A stretch of DNA of 64,000 nt. Origin: Zygophlyctis sp. KS116 (Eukaryota > Chytridiomycota). The stretch lies in assembly GCA_054661495.1 (NCBI GenBank), contig BAAFSQ010000015.1:1-64000 (forward strand). The letters are read 5' to 3'. The position numbers and the translations under genes are program-made. Shown here piece by piece: positions 53,939 to 64,000 of this stretch; position 1 is the stretch's first letter; each line of letters begins with the position of its first letter. The notes under the pieces were generated by a model that saw only the letters and a list, made by a program, of their open reading frames with translations, had not been told where the DNA came from and made no database searches.

Positions 53939-56900
53939 CTAGTAAAATTCTTCAAATTCAAAGACTTCCAAGCATGAAATGTCCGCCTCTACAATTTTGG
54001 TCTTGGAATTTTCAGTAGCCGGGTCTAGTAAATCATTTATAGATGAGTCTGATAGTTCTGAATGACTATCAGAGTATTCTTGTTGAACTTGAGTATCTTT
54101 TATGTCGCAATCAACATTTTGTGTTTCAGTGGTATGAGTATGGTCTATATTATCAACATTTGATTCTTCATGATCCGGCGGTACTGTCAGAATCTCGCCA
54201 TGTATATTTGAAGTATCATTGTTAAAGTCGTCATCGCTGATGAAGTCTAGGAAGTTCTCCAAACTTTCCTCTACTTGTTTTTTGTCACTCACTCGTTCTT
54301 TCAGACTTGAATCAATTGCTTCCGGTAATATATTCGGACATTGATTTCGTTCAGTTCTGTCCAGCTCTATATTTTCATCATTCAGAAGATCTTTAAATTC
54401 CAAACTATTGAGAATTTCTAGAATTATTCATTCATTTTGATAATTACTAAGCCGTTTAATTATTGATGACCAGAGGGGATTACACATCAAAAGATCTTCA
54501 CTCCCAAAGACAAGCAAATTCCTAAATGTTAGACTTAACAAGTATTTGAAACCTTTTTGCCCTGGTAAGAGCAACATTAATGCGGCGGGCATCATCAATA
54601 AATCCGATATGGTTTGTCCTGATTGTAGAAAGCACTATTACATCCTTTTCAGCTCCCTGAAATGCATCAACCGTAGAAACTTGCAAACCTGAATACTCTT
54701 TACCTCCAATTGCTTCAATAAGAGATAGAATATAATCCACTTGACCTTTATCTGATATTAAATCAACCAAGACTCACATAATGCTATTATTCCTATTTGT
54801 TTCCCAGAAATGCCTTTTTCAATTAAGGAGCTTACAAAGCTAATGATAGTTTCCGCTTCTTGTACATTTATAAATGAAAGCTTGGCGTTCTTCTCAATTC
54901 CAGAGGTATCAACAAATGCTAAAGAAGGTAGCGACGGTATTACTGAGATTAAATCACTAGTTTGAGGACCATGGGTTAGTAGGCCTTTGTAAAATAATTC
55001 ATTACTTAAAGATCCAATCAAAGGATGGCATCGATACTGGATCCCAAGTAGAATTGGAATTACATCAGTTTTGGCCATTCTTTCAAAAAATGTGAAATCG
55101 AGACCTGAAGCGCCTTTATTACATTGTGTCGTAATTGTAGGAGGCAGCTGTAGAGGGTCACCAACCAGAAGCAACCTTTCCGCTCCAAATCTAACTATGG
55201 GGAGCATAGATGTGGGCTCCGTCATCTGGCTACATTCATCCAAAATGACAACATTCGCATGAAAATCGGACATCATTTCAAAACTTGTTGCTAAGCAAGT
55301 GACTCCAACAACAAAAGCATTGGAAATGATGGACTTATTTTCATTTGAAGTAAACTTTTTGATGGTGATCAGTATATCTAGAAGATCATTACGTACAGTT
55401 TTACCTTCTCTTTCATTTGAAGATAAATTTGAATTTTTCAACATACTATTCAATTCCTTCAGATCTATTTTGAACTAAAAACAAAATCTACCTTCATTTG
55501 TCGATTTAATTTGCTGAGCGGTAAATGGCAGAATTCTTTTTGCAATTTTTTTGAGACTTCCAACTCGTACAAACGACTTAAAGTTTAATTCAAGAAGACT
55601 TAATAAAACACGATCCACAGCTACATTCGTATTTGAGGATACTAGTATTCTAAAGTTTGATGACTTTAGCAAACCAGAAATAAATGCACGATGATAAAAA
55701 ATTATAAGAACAGCCGTTAGATATGATTTACCTGCTCCAAACGCCTAATTACCGTTAATATCTTTAACATACACCATGAGCCAAAGTTATGGGATTCGAT
55801 TGTCCAATGCAAGAGTTGGCGGATGATAATAAAACCGCATTCTGATCCTTGTTCAAATTAAATTCATCAGAAACTTGAGCCATCAAGGTTATAAAAGCGT
55901 TTGCATTTCCCGGTAAAACTAATGGCGTACTTTTGATTGTTTGTTCATCATTAGCGAGTATAGTTCCCAGCAATGGTGAGTTTGGCAAATTCTGAATCAA
56001 ATTTGGTATTGCACATAACTCCCCACAAGCATTTAACAAACGAATTCCAATCACATTCTCTGGCCCATTCTGTCCTTTTAGAATATATTGAGCTTTTAGA
56101 ACATCTTTTTGGGAAACCGGACAAATTTCAATCATTCCATTTGATAAAGGACCGAAAAAAGTACTGGTTGCCAGAAAGTTTGTTGTAAAATCATTACTTG
56201 TAGATATCACCCAGATATCATCTTTTGAATACATTGAGTGGTGTTCCTTATTTGACAAGTGTAAAGCGTAATATTTATTTTGATGATTTTGTTTGTTTTT
56301 CTGATCTTTTTTCTTTAATACACTAATATATTAATCATTTAAAATATCTTCAACCTTAGCTCTATACTTGCATAATATGATATTCCGCTACTCCTTAAAA
56401 ATGCCTCTAATTTTGATAAATCCTTGTCTCTGAAATTTTTTAGTTTTTGATTATATGTTGCAGCTATTTGTGAGATTTGGATTTGAATATTTTCATTAAT
56501 CGCTCTTGAAAATGTATCTATATACTCCCCTAAATCTATTAAAAGAATTTTCATTTACCTATATTCCTAAATCTGTTTGGAATATTAAGACCTCTTTGTC
56601 CGATAATCGTGTTTTGTATTTCTTGGATTGAAGGAAAGAAAAGATTAGTAAATTCTTTTTCCTGAGATTTGACCTTTATGTTTTCATAATTTTCTTGAGT
56701 ATCCTTGGGAGCCATGGGAGCCATTGGAGAATCGGACATGTCACTGTCTGATGAACGCCAGCTACTAAAGCATGTTTGAGGCTTGGGTTTATGCACTATA
56801 GGTTTGGATTTGACTTGAAGTTTGTTGGGGCTATGTCTAAAGCTTGGGGGTTCAGACATATGAATTGGCTCCGATTCCGATGGGCGCAGAACTTGTGTTT

Positions 56901-57168
56901 GTCGAATTTTCTTTACAGAGAGAGGCTTAAACTTTCTTTTTCTTATAGATGGAATGGGATCAGAAACTTGCTCTTGATTCTGTACATCCACCAAATACTT
57001 TTCCATTGTTAAAAGTGAATCAGTACTTGAACCCTTCCACGATGAATCAATGAGATTTCCTAGACTATCATATAATTGAGATTTCCCTTGTTTGACTTTT
57101 AAAGTACCGTCTGACCACGGTTTGATTTTTCTGTTTTTGTAAAGGAGAGATGTGTACAAGACATTCAT
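53939..57168 (-). CDS. ZGRF1: ZGRF1-like DNA helicase (DUF2439 plus SF1 helicase)
   Basis: Starts at 57168 with a DUF2439 domain ([19 protein letters not shown], then YDSLGNLID). A Ser/Pro/Lys-rich middle follows. Walker A is formed by a 28-nt intron splice near 55745, giving [13 protein letters not shown]. Further helicase motifs: [13 protein letters not shown] (Ia), [13 protein letters not shown] (II), [13 protein letters not shown] (III), [10 protein letters not shown] (IV), [16 protein letters not shown] (V) and [10 protein letters not shown] (VI). A 31-nt and a 30-nt intron near 54520 and 54420 connect the helicase end to an acidic tail (53939-54400). Human ZGRF1 shares DUF2439 and the helicase and promotes replication fork and crosslink repair by D-loop dissociation; the zinc-GRF finger was not found. 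Confidence 0.75.
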
Positions 57169-57290
57169 ATTTTCTACTTTTAAGTCGTAAAACCTTTGAT
57201 AGCAGTTTAGGTGTCAATTGCAGTGGGCGTATCGCTATAAAGGTAAAATCAATTATCAATAATTCAAGGAGTCACGGAGTCAAGCAGATA

Positions 57291-58016
57291 ATGATTACGC
57301 TCTCAGAACTCTGTATCAAATCTCTTTTAAAAAACTATAAAGACATTAGATCATTGATTGGTCTTCCTGGATCTCTCTCTAAAATAATTCTAGAAAAGGC
57401 TAGAGAGCGAGGGATATCAACAAGCACAGAGTTTCTAAAGATTTTTTTGGAATTTATTGATGAAAAGTTGGTTTTATCGCTTAATGATTATGAATTTCAG
57501 AAATTCTTTTCTAAAAACTTGACTTTTTCTCTAGAAATTTCAAGTCTGGACTTGACTGGAGTCAAATCAATCAATGATGGCTCAATGCTCACCATTTTAA
57601 AATTTAGAAATTTACAATCTTTAAATCTCTCATTTACTCTCGTGTCGGATTTGGGACTCTCTCATTTACTAAGGCCGCTTCCAAACTCTGGACTCTGTCA
57701 GCTCAAATTTCTAAATATTTCAGGGACTAAAATTACAAGATGTAAATTATTTAAATTAATTGATTTTCCTAATATTTCTATAATCAATGTCTCGTATTTA
57801 CTCTCTAAAAAAGAATCATTACAAATATTCTCTAAAGATCTTGGCTGGGAACTTTGCAAAGACAAAATTCAGGATCAACAGGAATTATACTTTTCAAGAG
57901 ACTTTAAAGCGTGGATTTTAGATTTACCTTTAAAAGAATTTAAAGAATCTGATCACACATTTAAACTAGATCCTTATCTAGCTTTTAGACCAAGACTAAC
58001 CTTTAAAAGACTCTAG
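57291..58016 (+). CDS. LRRC42-like leucine-rich repeat protein
   Basis: Intronless, 241 residues from MITLSELCIKSLLKNY. The start block (SLLKNYKDIRSLIGLPGSLS) resembles LRRC42 and F-box-like 'amn1' N-termini. Leucine-rich repeats follow: SSLDLTGVKSIND, LQSLNLSFTLVSDLGLSHLL and LKFLNISGTKITRC. The C-terminus contains FRPRLTFKRL. Molecular role unknown. Its stop codon overlaps the stop of the convergent TRAIP-like gene by 3 bp. Confidence 0.5.
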   Translation: MITLSELCIKSLLKNYKDIRSLIGLPGSLSKIILEKARERGISTSTEFLKIFLEFIDEKLVLSLNDYEFQKFFSKNLTFSLEISSLDLTGVKSINDGSMLTILKFRNLQSLNLSFTLVSDLGLSHLLRPLPNSGLCQLKFLNISGTKITRCKLFKLIDFPNISIINVSYLLSKKESLQIFSKDLGWELCKDKIQDQQELYFSRDFKAWILDLPLKEFKESDHTFKLDPYLAFRPRLTFKRL

Positions 58017-58963
58017 ATTCTTTTAAAAGGAACTGTAGATCTATTTTTTTCAGGCTCTATAATGACACGATTAACTGGTTCAGTAAAGCGTAAAGAATTA
58101 AATCCCACTTTTGATTTCTTGAATGATCCAGGAGGTATTATTCTCTCTGTTTCCAAAACTCTTTGACGAATTTTTGCAGTTTGTTCAGACCTTTGATTCT
58201 CTTTCATGCCACTTATTTTCAAAAATTCAACTTGATTCTCCAAGTCTTTATTTACAGACTTGTATTTCAAAAGTTTCTTTTTCAATGTACTTATAGTCTG
58301 ATTAGACTCTAAAAGCCATGAATTTGTCTCTCCTACTTTTCTAATTTTTAGAAAACTTTAGAATTACTTGTGATAATCAAATAGTAATTCTTTTAAATCT
58401 ATAGAATCTAAACTAGACTCTAATTCATCCCAACAACCTTGCCATTTCCTTAAATCAAAATCACTAGAGAAATTCCAATGTTTAGTAAATACTTCTGCTT
58501 TAATCCTTTTAGCCTTTTCCTCTTGTAGACTAGCTTTTACATTGTCTAAATTGTCTAAATTTATCTTTAATTGAATTTCCAGTTTAGAAATTTGTTTTTT
58601 CGACTCTGATAAACATTTCAATAATTTGTCCTTTACAATATAGTTTTCTGAATTTGTAGCTCTTAATTCCTCTATTTCTCGTAAAAATAAAGTCTGATTC
58701 TTTTTAAGACTTGAATTTTCCAAACTTAAATTCTGTAATTCAGTAGACTCTTTTCCCAATGCATTTTCTTGAATATTTTGAATTATTTCTACTGGTAAAA
58801 GTAGAATATCCTTTAATAAAAAATCCTTTTTACACAATGGACATGATTTTTGTACTTTAAACCATTTCTTTATACAAGATTCATGATACCAATGACTACA
58901 ATTCCTCAATACTCCAAAATTAGAGTCTGTAGAGTCTAAACAAATACAGCAAACAACCACCAT
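58013..58963 (-). CDS. TRAIP-like RING E3 ubiquitin ligase (RING-H2 plus coiled coil)
   Basis: Two exons joined across a 27-nt intron (about 58331-58357, GTAATTC...AATTAG) give about 307 residues. The start is taken at MVVVCCICLDS (58963); no upstream ATG in frame. The RING-H2 is CCICLDS...NCSHWYHESCIKKWF...SCPLCKK. Then come a long coiled coil, and a basic tail (GSFKKSKVGFNSL) with no evident PIP box. The layout fits TRAIP/Nopo, which ubiquitylates the replicative helicase at stalled forks, but other RING-coiled-coil proteins share it. Confidence 0.6.
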
Positions 58964-58979
58964 TCCCTGTCCAAGCACT

Positions 58980-59020
58980 ATGCTTTTGCGTGCTTTTAGA
59001 TGCTTTTGCGTGCTTTAAAA
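58980..59020. repeat. Direct repeat TGCTTTTGCGTGCTTT x2
   Basis: Two copies about 20 bp apart (TATGCTTTTGCGTGCTTTTAGA, then ATGCTTTTGCGTGCTTTAAAA) directly upstream of the TRAIP-like gene in its 5' region. Possible promoter motif or simple slippage. Confidence 0.45.
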
Positions 59021-59188
59021 GTAAAATTTTACAACCGTACAAGCAATGCTTAGACTCCTTTCCTAGACAAAGGGGATTTTTCCGTCACGCTTAAATTTGC
59101 ATGCTTGGCATCTAAACCGTTTAAAATTTTACAGAAAACAAGAAAATTTTTACTGATTACAAGCTTGGTCTAAAACTGAATTCTTAAA

Positions 59189-59500
59189 ATGATACTGATC
59201 TCCAATACATACTCTGATAGATGTACATTCTCTGATAGAAAATTTAATTGTCATTCTTGTCAGTCTTCCTTTAAGAGATTAGAACATTTAAAGCGGCATC
59301 AGTTTTCTCATTCAGTTAAAAACACTGGGGTTAAACCATTTCAATGCAGCGTTTGTAGAAAATATTACTCTAGATTTGATTCATTAAAGCTGCATGCATT
59401 CAATTCACATTCTATTTGTTTAGCTTGGAAGGAATATAAACATATCATTCATGATTGGAATCCTCCGTTCAGAAATAAGATTCAGGATTTGATAAATTGA
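59189..59500 (+). CDS. Small C2H2 zinc-finger protein
   Basis: Intronless, 103 residues. Two C2H2 fingers: FNCHSCQSSFKRLEHLKRHQ...H and the linker GVKPFQCSVCRKYYSRFDSLKLHAFNSH (shown here in parts as FQCSVCRKYY and LKLHAFNSH). The TGEKP-like linker is replaced by TGVKP. The architecture resembles short fungal DNA-binding regulators; target unknown. Its C-terminus is basic-aromatic without motif. Confidence 0.75.
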   Translation: MILISNTYSDRCTFSDRKFNCHSCQSSFKRLEHLKRHQFSHSVKNTGVKPFQCSVCRKYYSRFDSLKLHAFNSHSICLAWKEYKHIIHDWNPPFRNKIQDLIN

Positions 59501-59519
59501 AATAAAACTAGTACATTTA

Positions 59520-61166
59520 ATGACTATTCCAAATTTGAAAGGATTGACTTTTGGTCAAATGCAAGAGCTCTTGCAACAAGTTTTAGAGGACTCTGAGAAG
59601 AAGGATCAAGGTAGAGTAGTCTGCTAATTATTAGATTTAGTTTTAGCAGGGGAAATAGGCTCAAGGCTTTTACAAGAGAAAATGGGACTGGAAGCTGAAA
59701 CAAGGTCAAATAAGGAAAAGATTAAAGACTTGGAAGGAACTATTGGGGAATTGGAGGATACGATTTCTCATAAACAAGATGAAATTCAAGTTTTAATGCA
59801 GAAATCTAATAATTCTAATGATAATCTGGAATTAATGTGTAGAAAATATGAATTATTACTAAAAGAAACGCAGTCTCAAAGGAACGAGTTCTTGTTGCAA
59901 GTCACGACAATACAAGAAAAGTCCAAAAGTCTTAAACAAGATATAATATCTAAAAATAATGAATATAATCAGTTAGAAAAGGTTTATCAGTCTACAGTAA
60001 ACATGGTCAAAGATTTGAAAAATGATAATTTACAGTTAAAACAGAGTCTAGATCATTCAAAAATTCAAGTAAAGGATTTACAGTCGCATATATCTAGATT
60101 AGAGACGTCTAATAAGGAATTGAATCTTATGAATTATGAATTAGTAGATCTAAGACAGGTTGTAGAGGATCAAAAGACTCGTATAGATATATTAGAATGG
60201 GAAAATAATCAGTTGAATGTCTCATTAGAAGACACAAAAAGTAGGCTGGGGAAATATGAGGAAGGAGTTGATCCAAAAATTTCTTTTTCAAAGAGTATCT
60301 TGTCCGAAATTGATGAAAAAAGAGTAAAGGCTGAACAGGAAGCTAATGATATAAGTCAAAAGCATCAGGGTCTATTAAAGGCTCATACTCTTACAGTAAG
60401 GCAAAAAGAACGAATGAAAAATCATATTTCAAGACTGACTCAACTTTCTCAAAAACAATCGGCAGAGCATAGAGTTGAAATTTTAGAAGCAGAATTGAGT
60501 CAAGCTCTTAGTGAAAATCAGGATCTAGAACAGAAATTATTATATTTCTCAAAAAATCCAAGATCAAGGGCGTCTTCAGATGGAATTTCGGATGAAGATG
60601 AAAAAACATTAATCTCAAAATTGCTGATGGATAATAACAAACTTAATCAAGAAATTAAGACGCTTCATATGCTCAAGCTAAATGAAGCAGATAAGGTTCG
60701 GACGGCATATTCTCTTTTACATAATAAAGAACAAGAATTAGATCAAATTAGGACTCAGTTTGCTCAAACTAAATTTGATCTGGATGAAGCTTTACTTAAA
60801 TTACAGAATCCGGACGCATTTAAATTTGAAGAATCTCTACAAGATAAATTGAAAACCCCTATCGATTCAGATGAAAATGAACAAATTGATGTTATAACAG
60901 ACAAAGAAGTAGTATCAGTATCAAGTATGGAAAAAATAGGAAGTGAGTCTTTGCAGGAATCGGTTAGTATTTCAGAAGACTCATCAATTGATACTGAGGC
61001 TATTGAAAATGCACTTAGTAGTGTTTCAACACATTTATCCAGTTGTGGATTCGCCAAAGATGATTTGTCCGAAGCTGATTTATCAGATTCTGAAGACATG
61101 ATTCCTTCATCAAGAAACATAAAATTGGACAGGGCTAAAATAGGGCAAGAATGTAACCAACAGTAA
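59520..61166 (+). CDS. Long coiled-coil protein with CC1-box-like N-terminus (putative dynein adaptor, HAP1/BICD/TRAK type)
   Basis: Two exons joined across a 24-nt intron (59611-59634) give 540 residues. The spliced start reads EKKDQDLVLAGEIGSRLLQE, which resembles the HAP1_N/CC1 box (xLAxxIGxxLLxxN) through which BICD, TRAK and Spindly bind dynein light intermediate chain. Nearly the whole protein is heptad-rich coiled coil to about residue 440, followed by an acidic Ser/Asp-rich tail (ISEDSSIDTEAIENAL). Cargo partners cannot be deduced. A plain structural coiled-coil protein is the alternative. Confidence 0.5.
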
Positions 61167-61203
61167 ATAACTCTGTTTCTATTCCCAAAAAAATAAATTT
61201 CTA

Positions 61204-63140
61204 TTATAGCTTGGCTTTAGGTGGAATAGTTGCCTGAAATACGACACGCATTTCCTCCACGGCACTGTGGATATGTGACTCCATCACATCATTTTGCAAA
61301 TGCAAAGATGTTAAATTGAAATGCAAGCAATCATTTTTAACCATATATGCTACCCCATATCCATCAGGAACGACTTCCCCCCATCCATAAGCATCGTAAT
61401 ATTCAGAACTAATCTGAGAGGTAGATAAATTCCAATGACATGATCGTGCGAATGCTGGGTCAGTAAAAATAGCGGGCTTAGCTTCTGTATTCTTCAACGA
61501 AAGACGCAATCCTTTTAATCAAATCCAGCAAAATATACCTAATAGATGCCTATCAACTCCTTGACCATTTACTGCTTTTGCCATATATGAAGACTGCGCG
61601 GCAATAGCCTTTCTACCCAAAAGCCCTTTGTCTTGAATCTATTGGTAAGAGATGGGGAGATTTACCGATATGAGAGGATTTTCCATAGCTTTAACCCAAG
61701 CAACAGATTCATTTGATACCGATCGACAAGTTTCTGTTCTCCCCCAACGATATTTCTTTGTTTGAGCAGATTCATAAGTCGCTCTACAAACACCATATAG
61801 CTTGAAGTATGCCAGCTGGATCACCATCTGTGCAAATGCGTCTGGAGAAACTCCAAACTTTTTGATCATATTTTTACCATATTGAGGACAGTAAACAGCC
61901 CTTAAATCTTGAGTTTTAATCAGACCATCAAATGCTTTTTCTGCGGTCGTAATAGCTTCTAGCAAAGGCGCTTGTAGATCAAATTCAAGTTTGGCAGGAG
62001 TAGGTCCATCTGGCAAAGAGTCAATATGCTCCAAATCAAAAGTGTTTTTGTCTATGGATCCGAGAATAAATTCACATAATCTAGAGGTAGGAGTAGCATC
62101 CATCATTGAGTGTTCACCCAAAAATCCAGCTTTCCCATTATCAAAAATTATGAATTGAAGGGATTTATCAAAAAACCTATTTCTTCCATCACCATGCCAA
62201 AGTTGACGAGAAAAGTCATTTCTTGTAACCGGAGATGAATCATCCAAGCAAACAACAAATGCAGCCTTTTCAATTGTATCCAACGATTCTTTATTCAAAG
62301 GTGTCTGCAACATGATTTCCCTAGCTTTTGTCCAAGTATCACGATTTTCAGAGGTCAAAACTCCTACAGGAAGGTCCTTATCTGACCCAGCCATTTGATA
62401 GATTTTGTCAAACTGTCTTTATGTAAATTGAGCAAAATTACCTCTTTAATTGACTAGTTGATAGTTCTTGTCGACCATCAATCACAAAGAATTTATTCTT
62501 TCTAATAACAACGACATCATTATTACTATAATCACTTCCTCTTGTACCATCTGATGGAATTATAGGAATTCTTGTAGAATTGAACATAAAACGGTATTGT
62601 TCGGAACATAAAGGCCCAGATTTTGCCGAATCAGGCTCTAAAGCTTCTGAAACTAAAAGCTTCTTGAATTCAAAAGCTCCTTTTACAATTGATGCGGCCC
62701 TCATGGAAGGATTCATTCGGACTTTATCATCTTTAAAGCCTATAAAATCAGTGAACAATGATCATAACTTGCAAACTACCCTTTGGGTGAGTTTATGATT
62801 TGCATAAATATAGAAAAAAAATCTTACCCAAGAAATAGCTAACAAAAATCACTAAAGGATCTCTGTATCCCATATAAGCATAATCATTCCACCAATCAAT
62901 CAACCAAGATCGCCCCTTTGAATTCATTTCTGCTGCACGATCTAACAGACGCTTTTGCAAAATTGGACCCATTCCGTCAGGTTTACAGAAATCTTCAACA
63001 TTTCTTACAGATGCCTCAAATTCAGATTTTGACGTAAGTGGCTCAAGGGTTTTGAGATAGAGATCAGTTGTTTCTTTCAATGATGGAACCGGAAGATTAG
63101 GAAGCTTCGATTGGTGAGCAAACAAAATTTTCTGAGACAT
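61204..63140 (-). CDS. CAT2: Carnitine O-acetyltransferase with peroxisomal PTS1 end
   Basis: Starts at 63140 (MSQKILFAHQSKLPNLPVPS, the usual N-terminal carnitine-acyltransferase block LPxLPVPxL). Introns of the usual short type separate four main exons (near 62770-62800, 62400-62440 and 61510-61640). Active site GEHSMMDATP with the catalytic histidine; KKYRWGRTETCRS, a carnitine-binding segment, follows. The C-terminus ends in AKL, a PTS1 signal, with no N-terminal mitochondrial presequence evident. The enzyme exports acetyl units from peroxisomes as acetyl-carnitine, needed for growth on fatty acids or acetate. Confidence 0.9.
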
Positions 63141-63243
63141 ATCGATTTTACTTGATAACTAGTAAATGTTAATTTACCAAATTTACAGATCTTTTTATGG
63201 CAGAATTAATCATCGGGAAATTTGCGTGGTGTCGTCATTAACC

Positions 63244-64000
63244 ATGGAACAAAATTCAGAAACAGCAAGTCTTTTACCACAGGAGGAGGAATACGTGGTT
63301 CAAAATAGTGAACTACGAAGAGAACTTAAATCTAGGCACTTGAATATGATTGTTATTGGGGGGACCATTGGCACTGGGCTTTTTCTAGGGTCTGGGCAAA
63401 CGCTAGCGACTGCAGGACCTGGTGGATCACTTGTTGCATTTCTTCTCATCGGGTCTCTTGTATATTCCGTCGTATCAAGTCTTGGAGAAATGGTTTGTCT
63501 ATTGCCAGTTCCGGGTAGTTTTAATACTTTTGGAACTCGTTTCGTTGAACCTGCCCTAGGATTTACAATGGGCTGGAACTATTGGGTTCAGTGGAGTTTA
63601 TCTCTGCCAAGTGAATTATCGGCTTTAGCAATAGTCTTGAGTATGTTTTTATTTTATAATTTACGTAGAATATTGGTGGCCAGATTATAGTTATTTAGGT
63701 CCTGGAATTGCATTGCTCTTATTAATCTTGGTAAATTTGGTTGCAGGTGTAAGAGGATTTGGAGAGTCTGAATACTTTTTTTCTATAGTTAAAGTATTAG
63801 CAGTTGTTGCATTTTTGTGCATTGGCATTTTGCTAGATTTGGGGATTCCAAACGGAAAGTTTATAGGATTCGAAAATTGGAAAGAAAATCCTTTTAAGAA
63901 CGGAATTTCGGGTATATTCGATGTGTTTTTAATCGCCTTTTTTGCGTTTGGGGGGACAGAATTAATAGGTATGGCTGCAGCAGAAGCAGATGATCCAAAG
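63244..64000 (+). CDS. Amino-acid permease, YAT/AAP family, cut by window end
   Basis: Starts MEQNSETASLLPQEEEY. The conserved permease start follows: ELKSRHLNMIVIGGTIGTGL and FLGSGQTLATAGPGG, then VPGSFNTFGTRFVEPALGF. A 28-nt intron (63641-63668) joins AIVL to YWWPDYSYLGPG. About six membrane spans are visible before the end, which lies inside the GGTELIGMAAAEADDP segment. This is the APC-type fungal general or basic amino-acid permease family. Divergent from CAT2 with 103 bp between the start codons. Confidence 0.9.

Noticed and set aside
53939-54403. Separate acidic-protein gene
   Set aside because: No ATG at its start; a 30-nt intron joins it in frame to the ZGRF1-like helicase, so it is that protein's tail.

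Overview
The window is nuclear DNA of a small-genomed, AT-rich, gene-dense eukaryote. About 43 protein genes and one tRNA gene sit in 64 kb on both strands. Intergenic gaps are usually under 150 bp and several neighbouring genes touch or overlap. Almost every gene is broken by very short spliceosomal introns. I read about 60 of them, 22-37 nt long, mostly GTAAxT at the 5' end and TAG at the 3' end. Removing them restores one reading frame in gene after gene. The genetic code looks standard (TAA, TAG and TGA all stop).

The gene set points to a zoosporic fungus or a close relative. On one side are fungal-type genes: SNF1 kinase, SPT7 of SAGA, an RSC-type double-bromodomain/BAH protein, HCS1, THP3 and GRC3. 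On the other side are flagellum or centriole genes that Dikarya lack: a TSNAXIP1-like protein, an LRRCC1-like protein and a large auxiliary subunit of the CatSper sperm calcium channel. A Crinkler (CRN) effector-like gene adds a parasite flavour. My best guess is a Rozella-like (Cryptomycota/Rozellomycota) or other chytrid-grade organism. This is inference from content, compactness and base composition, not a species identification.

Layout. 1-2.0 kb: a CRN protein with two tandem header domains and a kinase-like region, cut by the window edge. 2.6-9.7 kb: minus-strand housekeeping run (TOM20, NSE1, TSNAXIP1-like, M1 aminopeptidase, CutC, YAE1). 9.8-13.8 kb: glycosyltransferase 61 fused to a polytopic membrane domain, followed by a PC-esterase/NXPE-like protein; together they look like a Golgi polysaccharide-modifying pair. 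13.8-15.3 kb: YeeE-type sulfur transporter and divergent ribosomal protein eS27. 15.3-22.0 kb: CatSper auxiliary subunit and convergent LRRCC1-like gene. 22.1-27.3 kb: SNF1, RAD51C-like and SPT7. 27.3-34.4 kb: HCS1 helicase, SEC14-GOLD, uroporphyrinogen-III synthase, RSC1/2-like, proteasome beta-2. 34.6-43.1 kb: Rieske-DUF455 fusion, TMEM198-like protein with a broken 5' duplicate, NBS1-like, GRC3 and DNAJC11. 43.4 kb: tRNA-Pro(CGG). 43.5-53.9 kb: an unrecognised coiled-coil gene, DNMT2, VPS41, SRP receptor beta, THP3, a helical-repeat protein, a CHCHD2-like protein and an LDB/PtaB-like co-regulator. 53.9-64 kb: ZGRF1-like helicase, LRRC42-like, TRAIP-like RING protein, a C2H2 protein, a putative dynein-adaptor coiled coil, peroxisomal carnitine acetyltransferase and a truncated amino-acid permease.

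No transposon, CRISPR array or plasmid/phage feature was seen. The most unusual items are the CatSper subunit, the CRN tandem-header gene, the membrane-GT61 fusion, the stop/start overlaps between neighbouring genes and the uniformly tiny introns.
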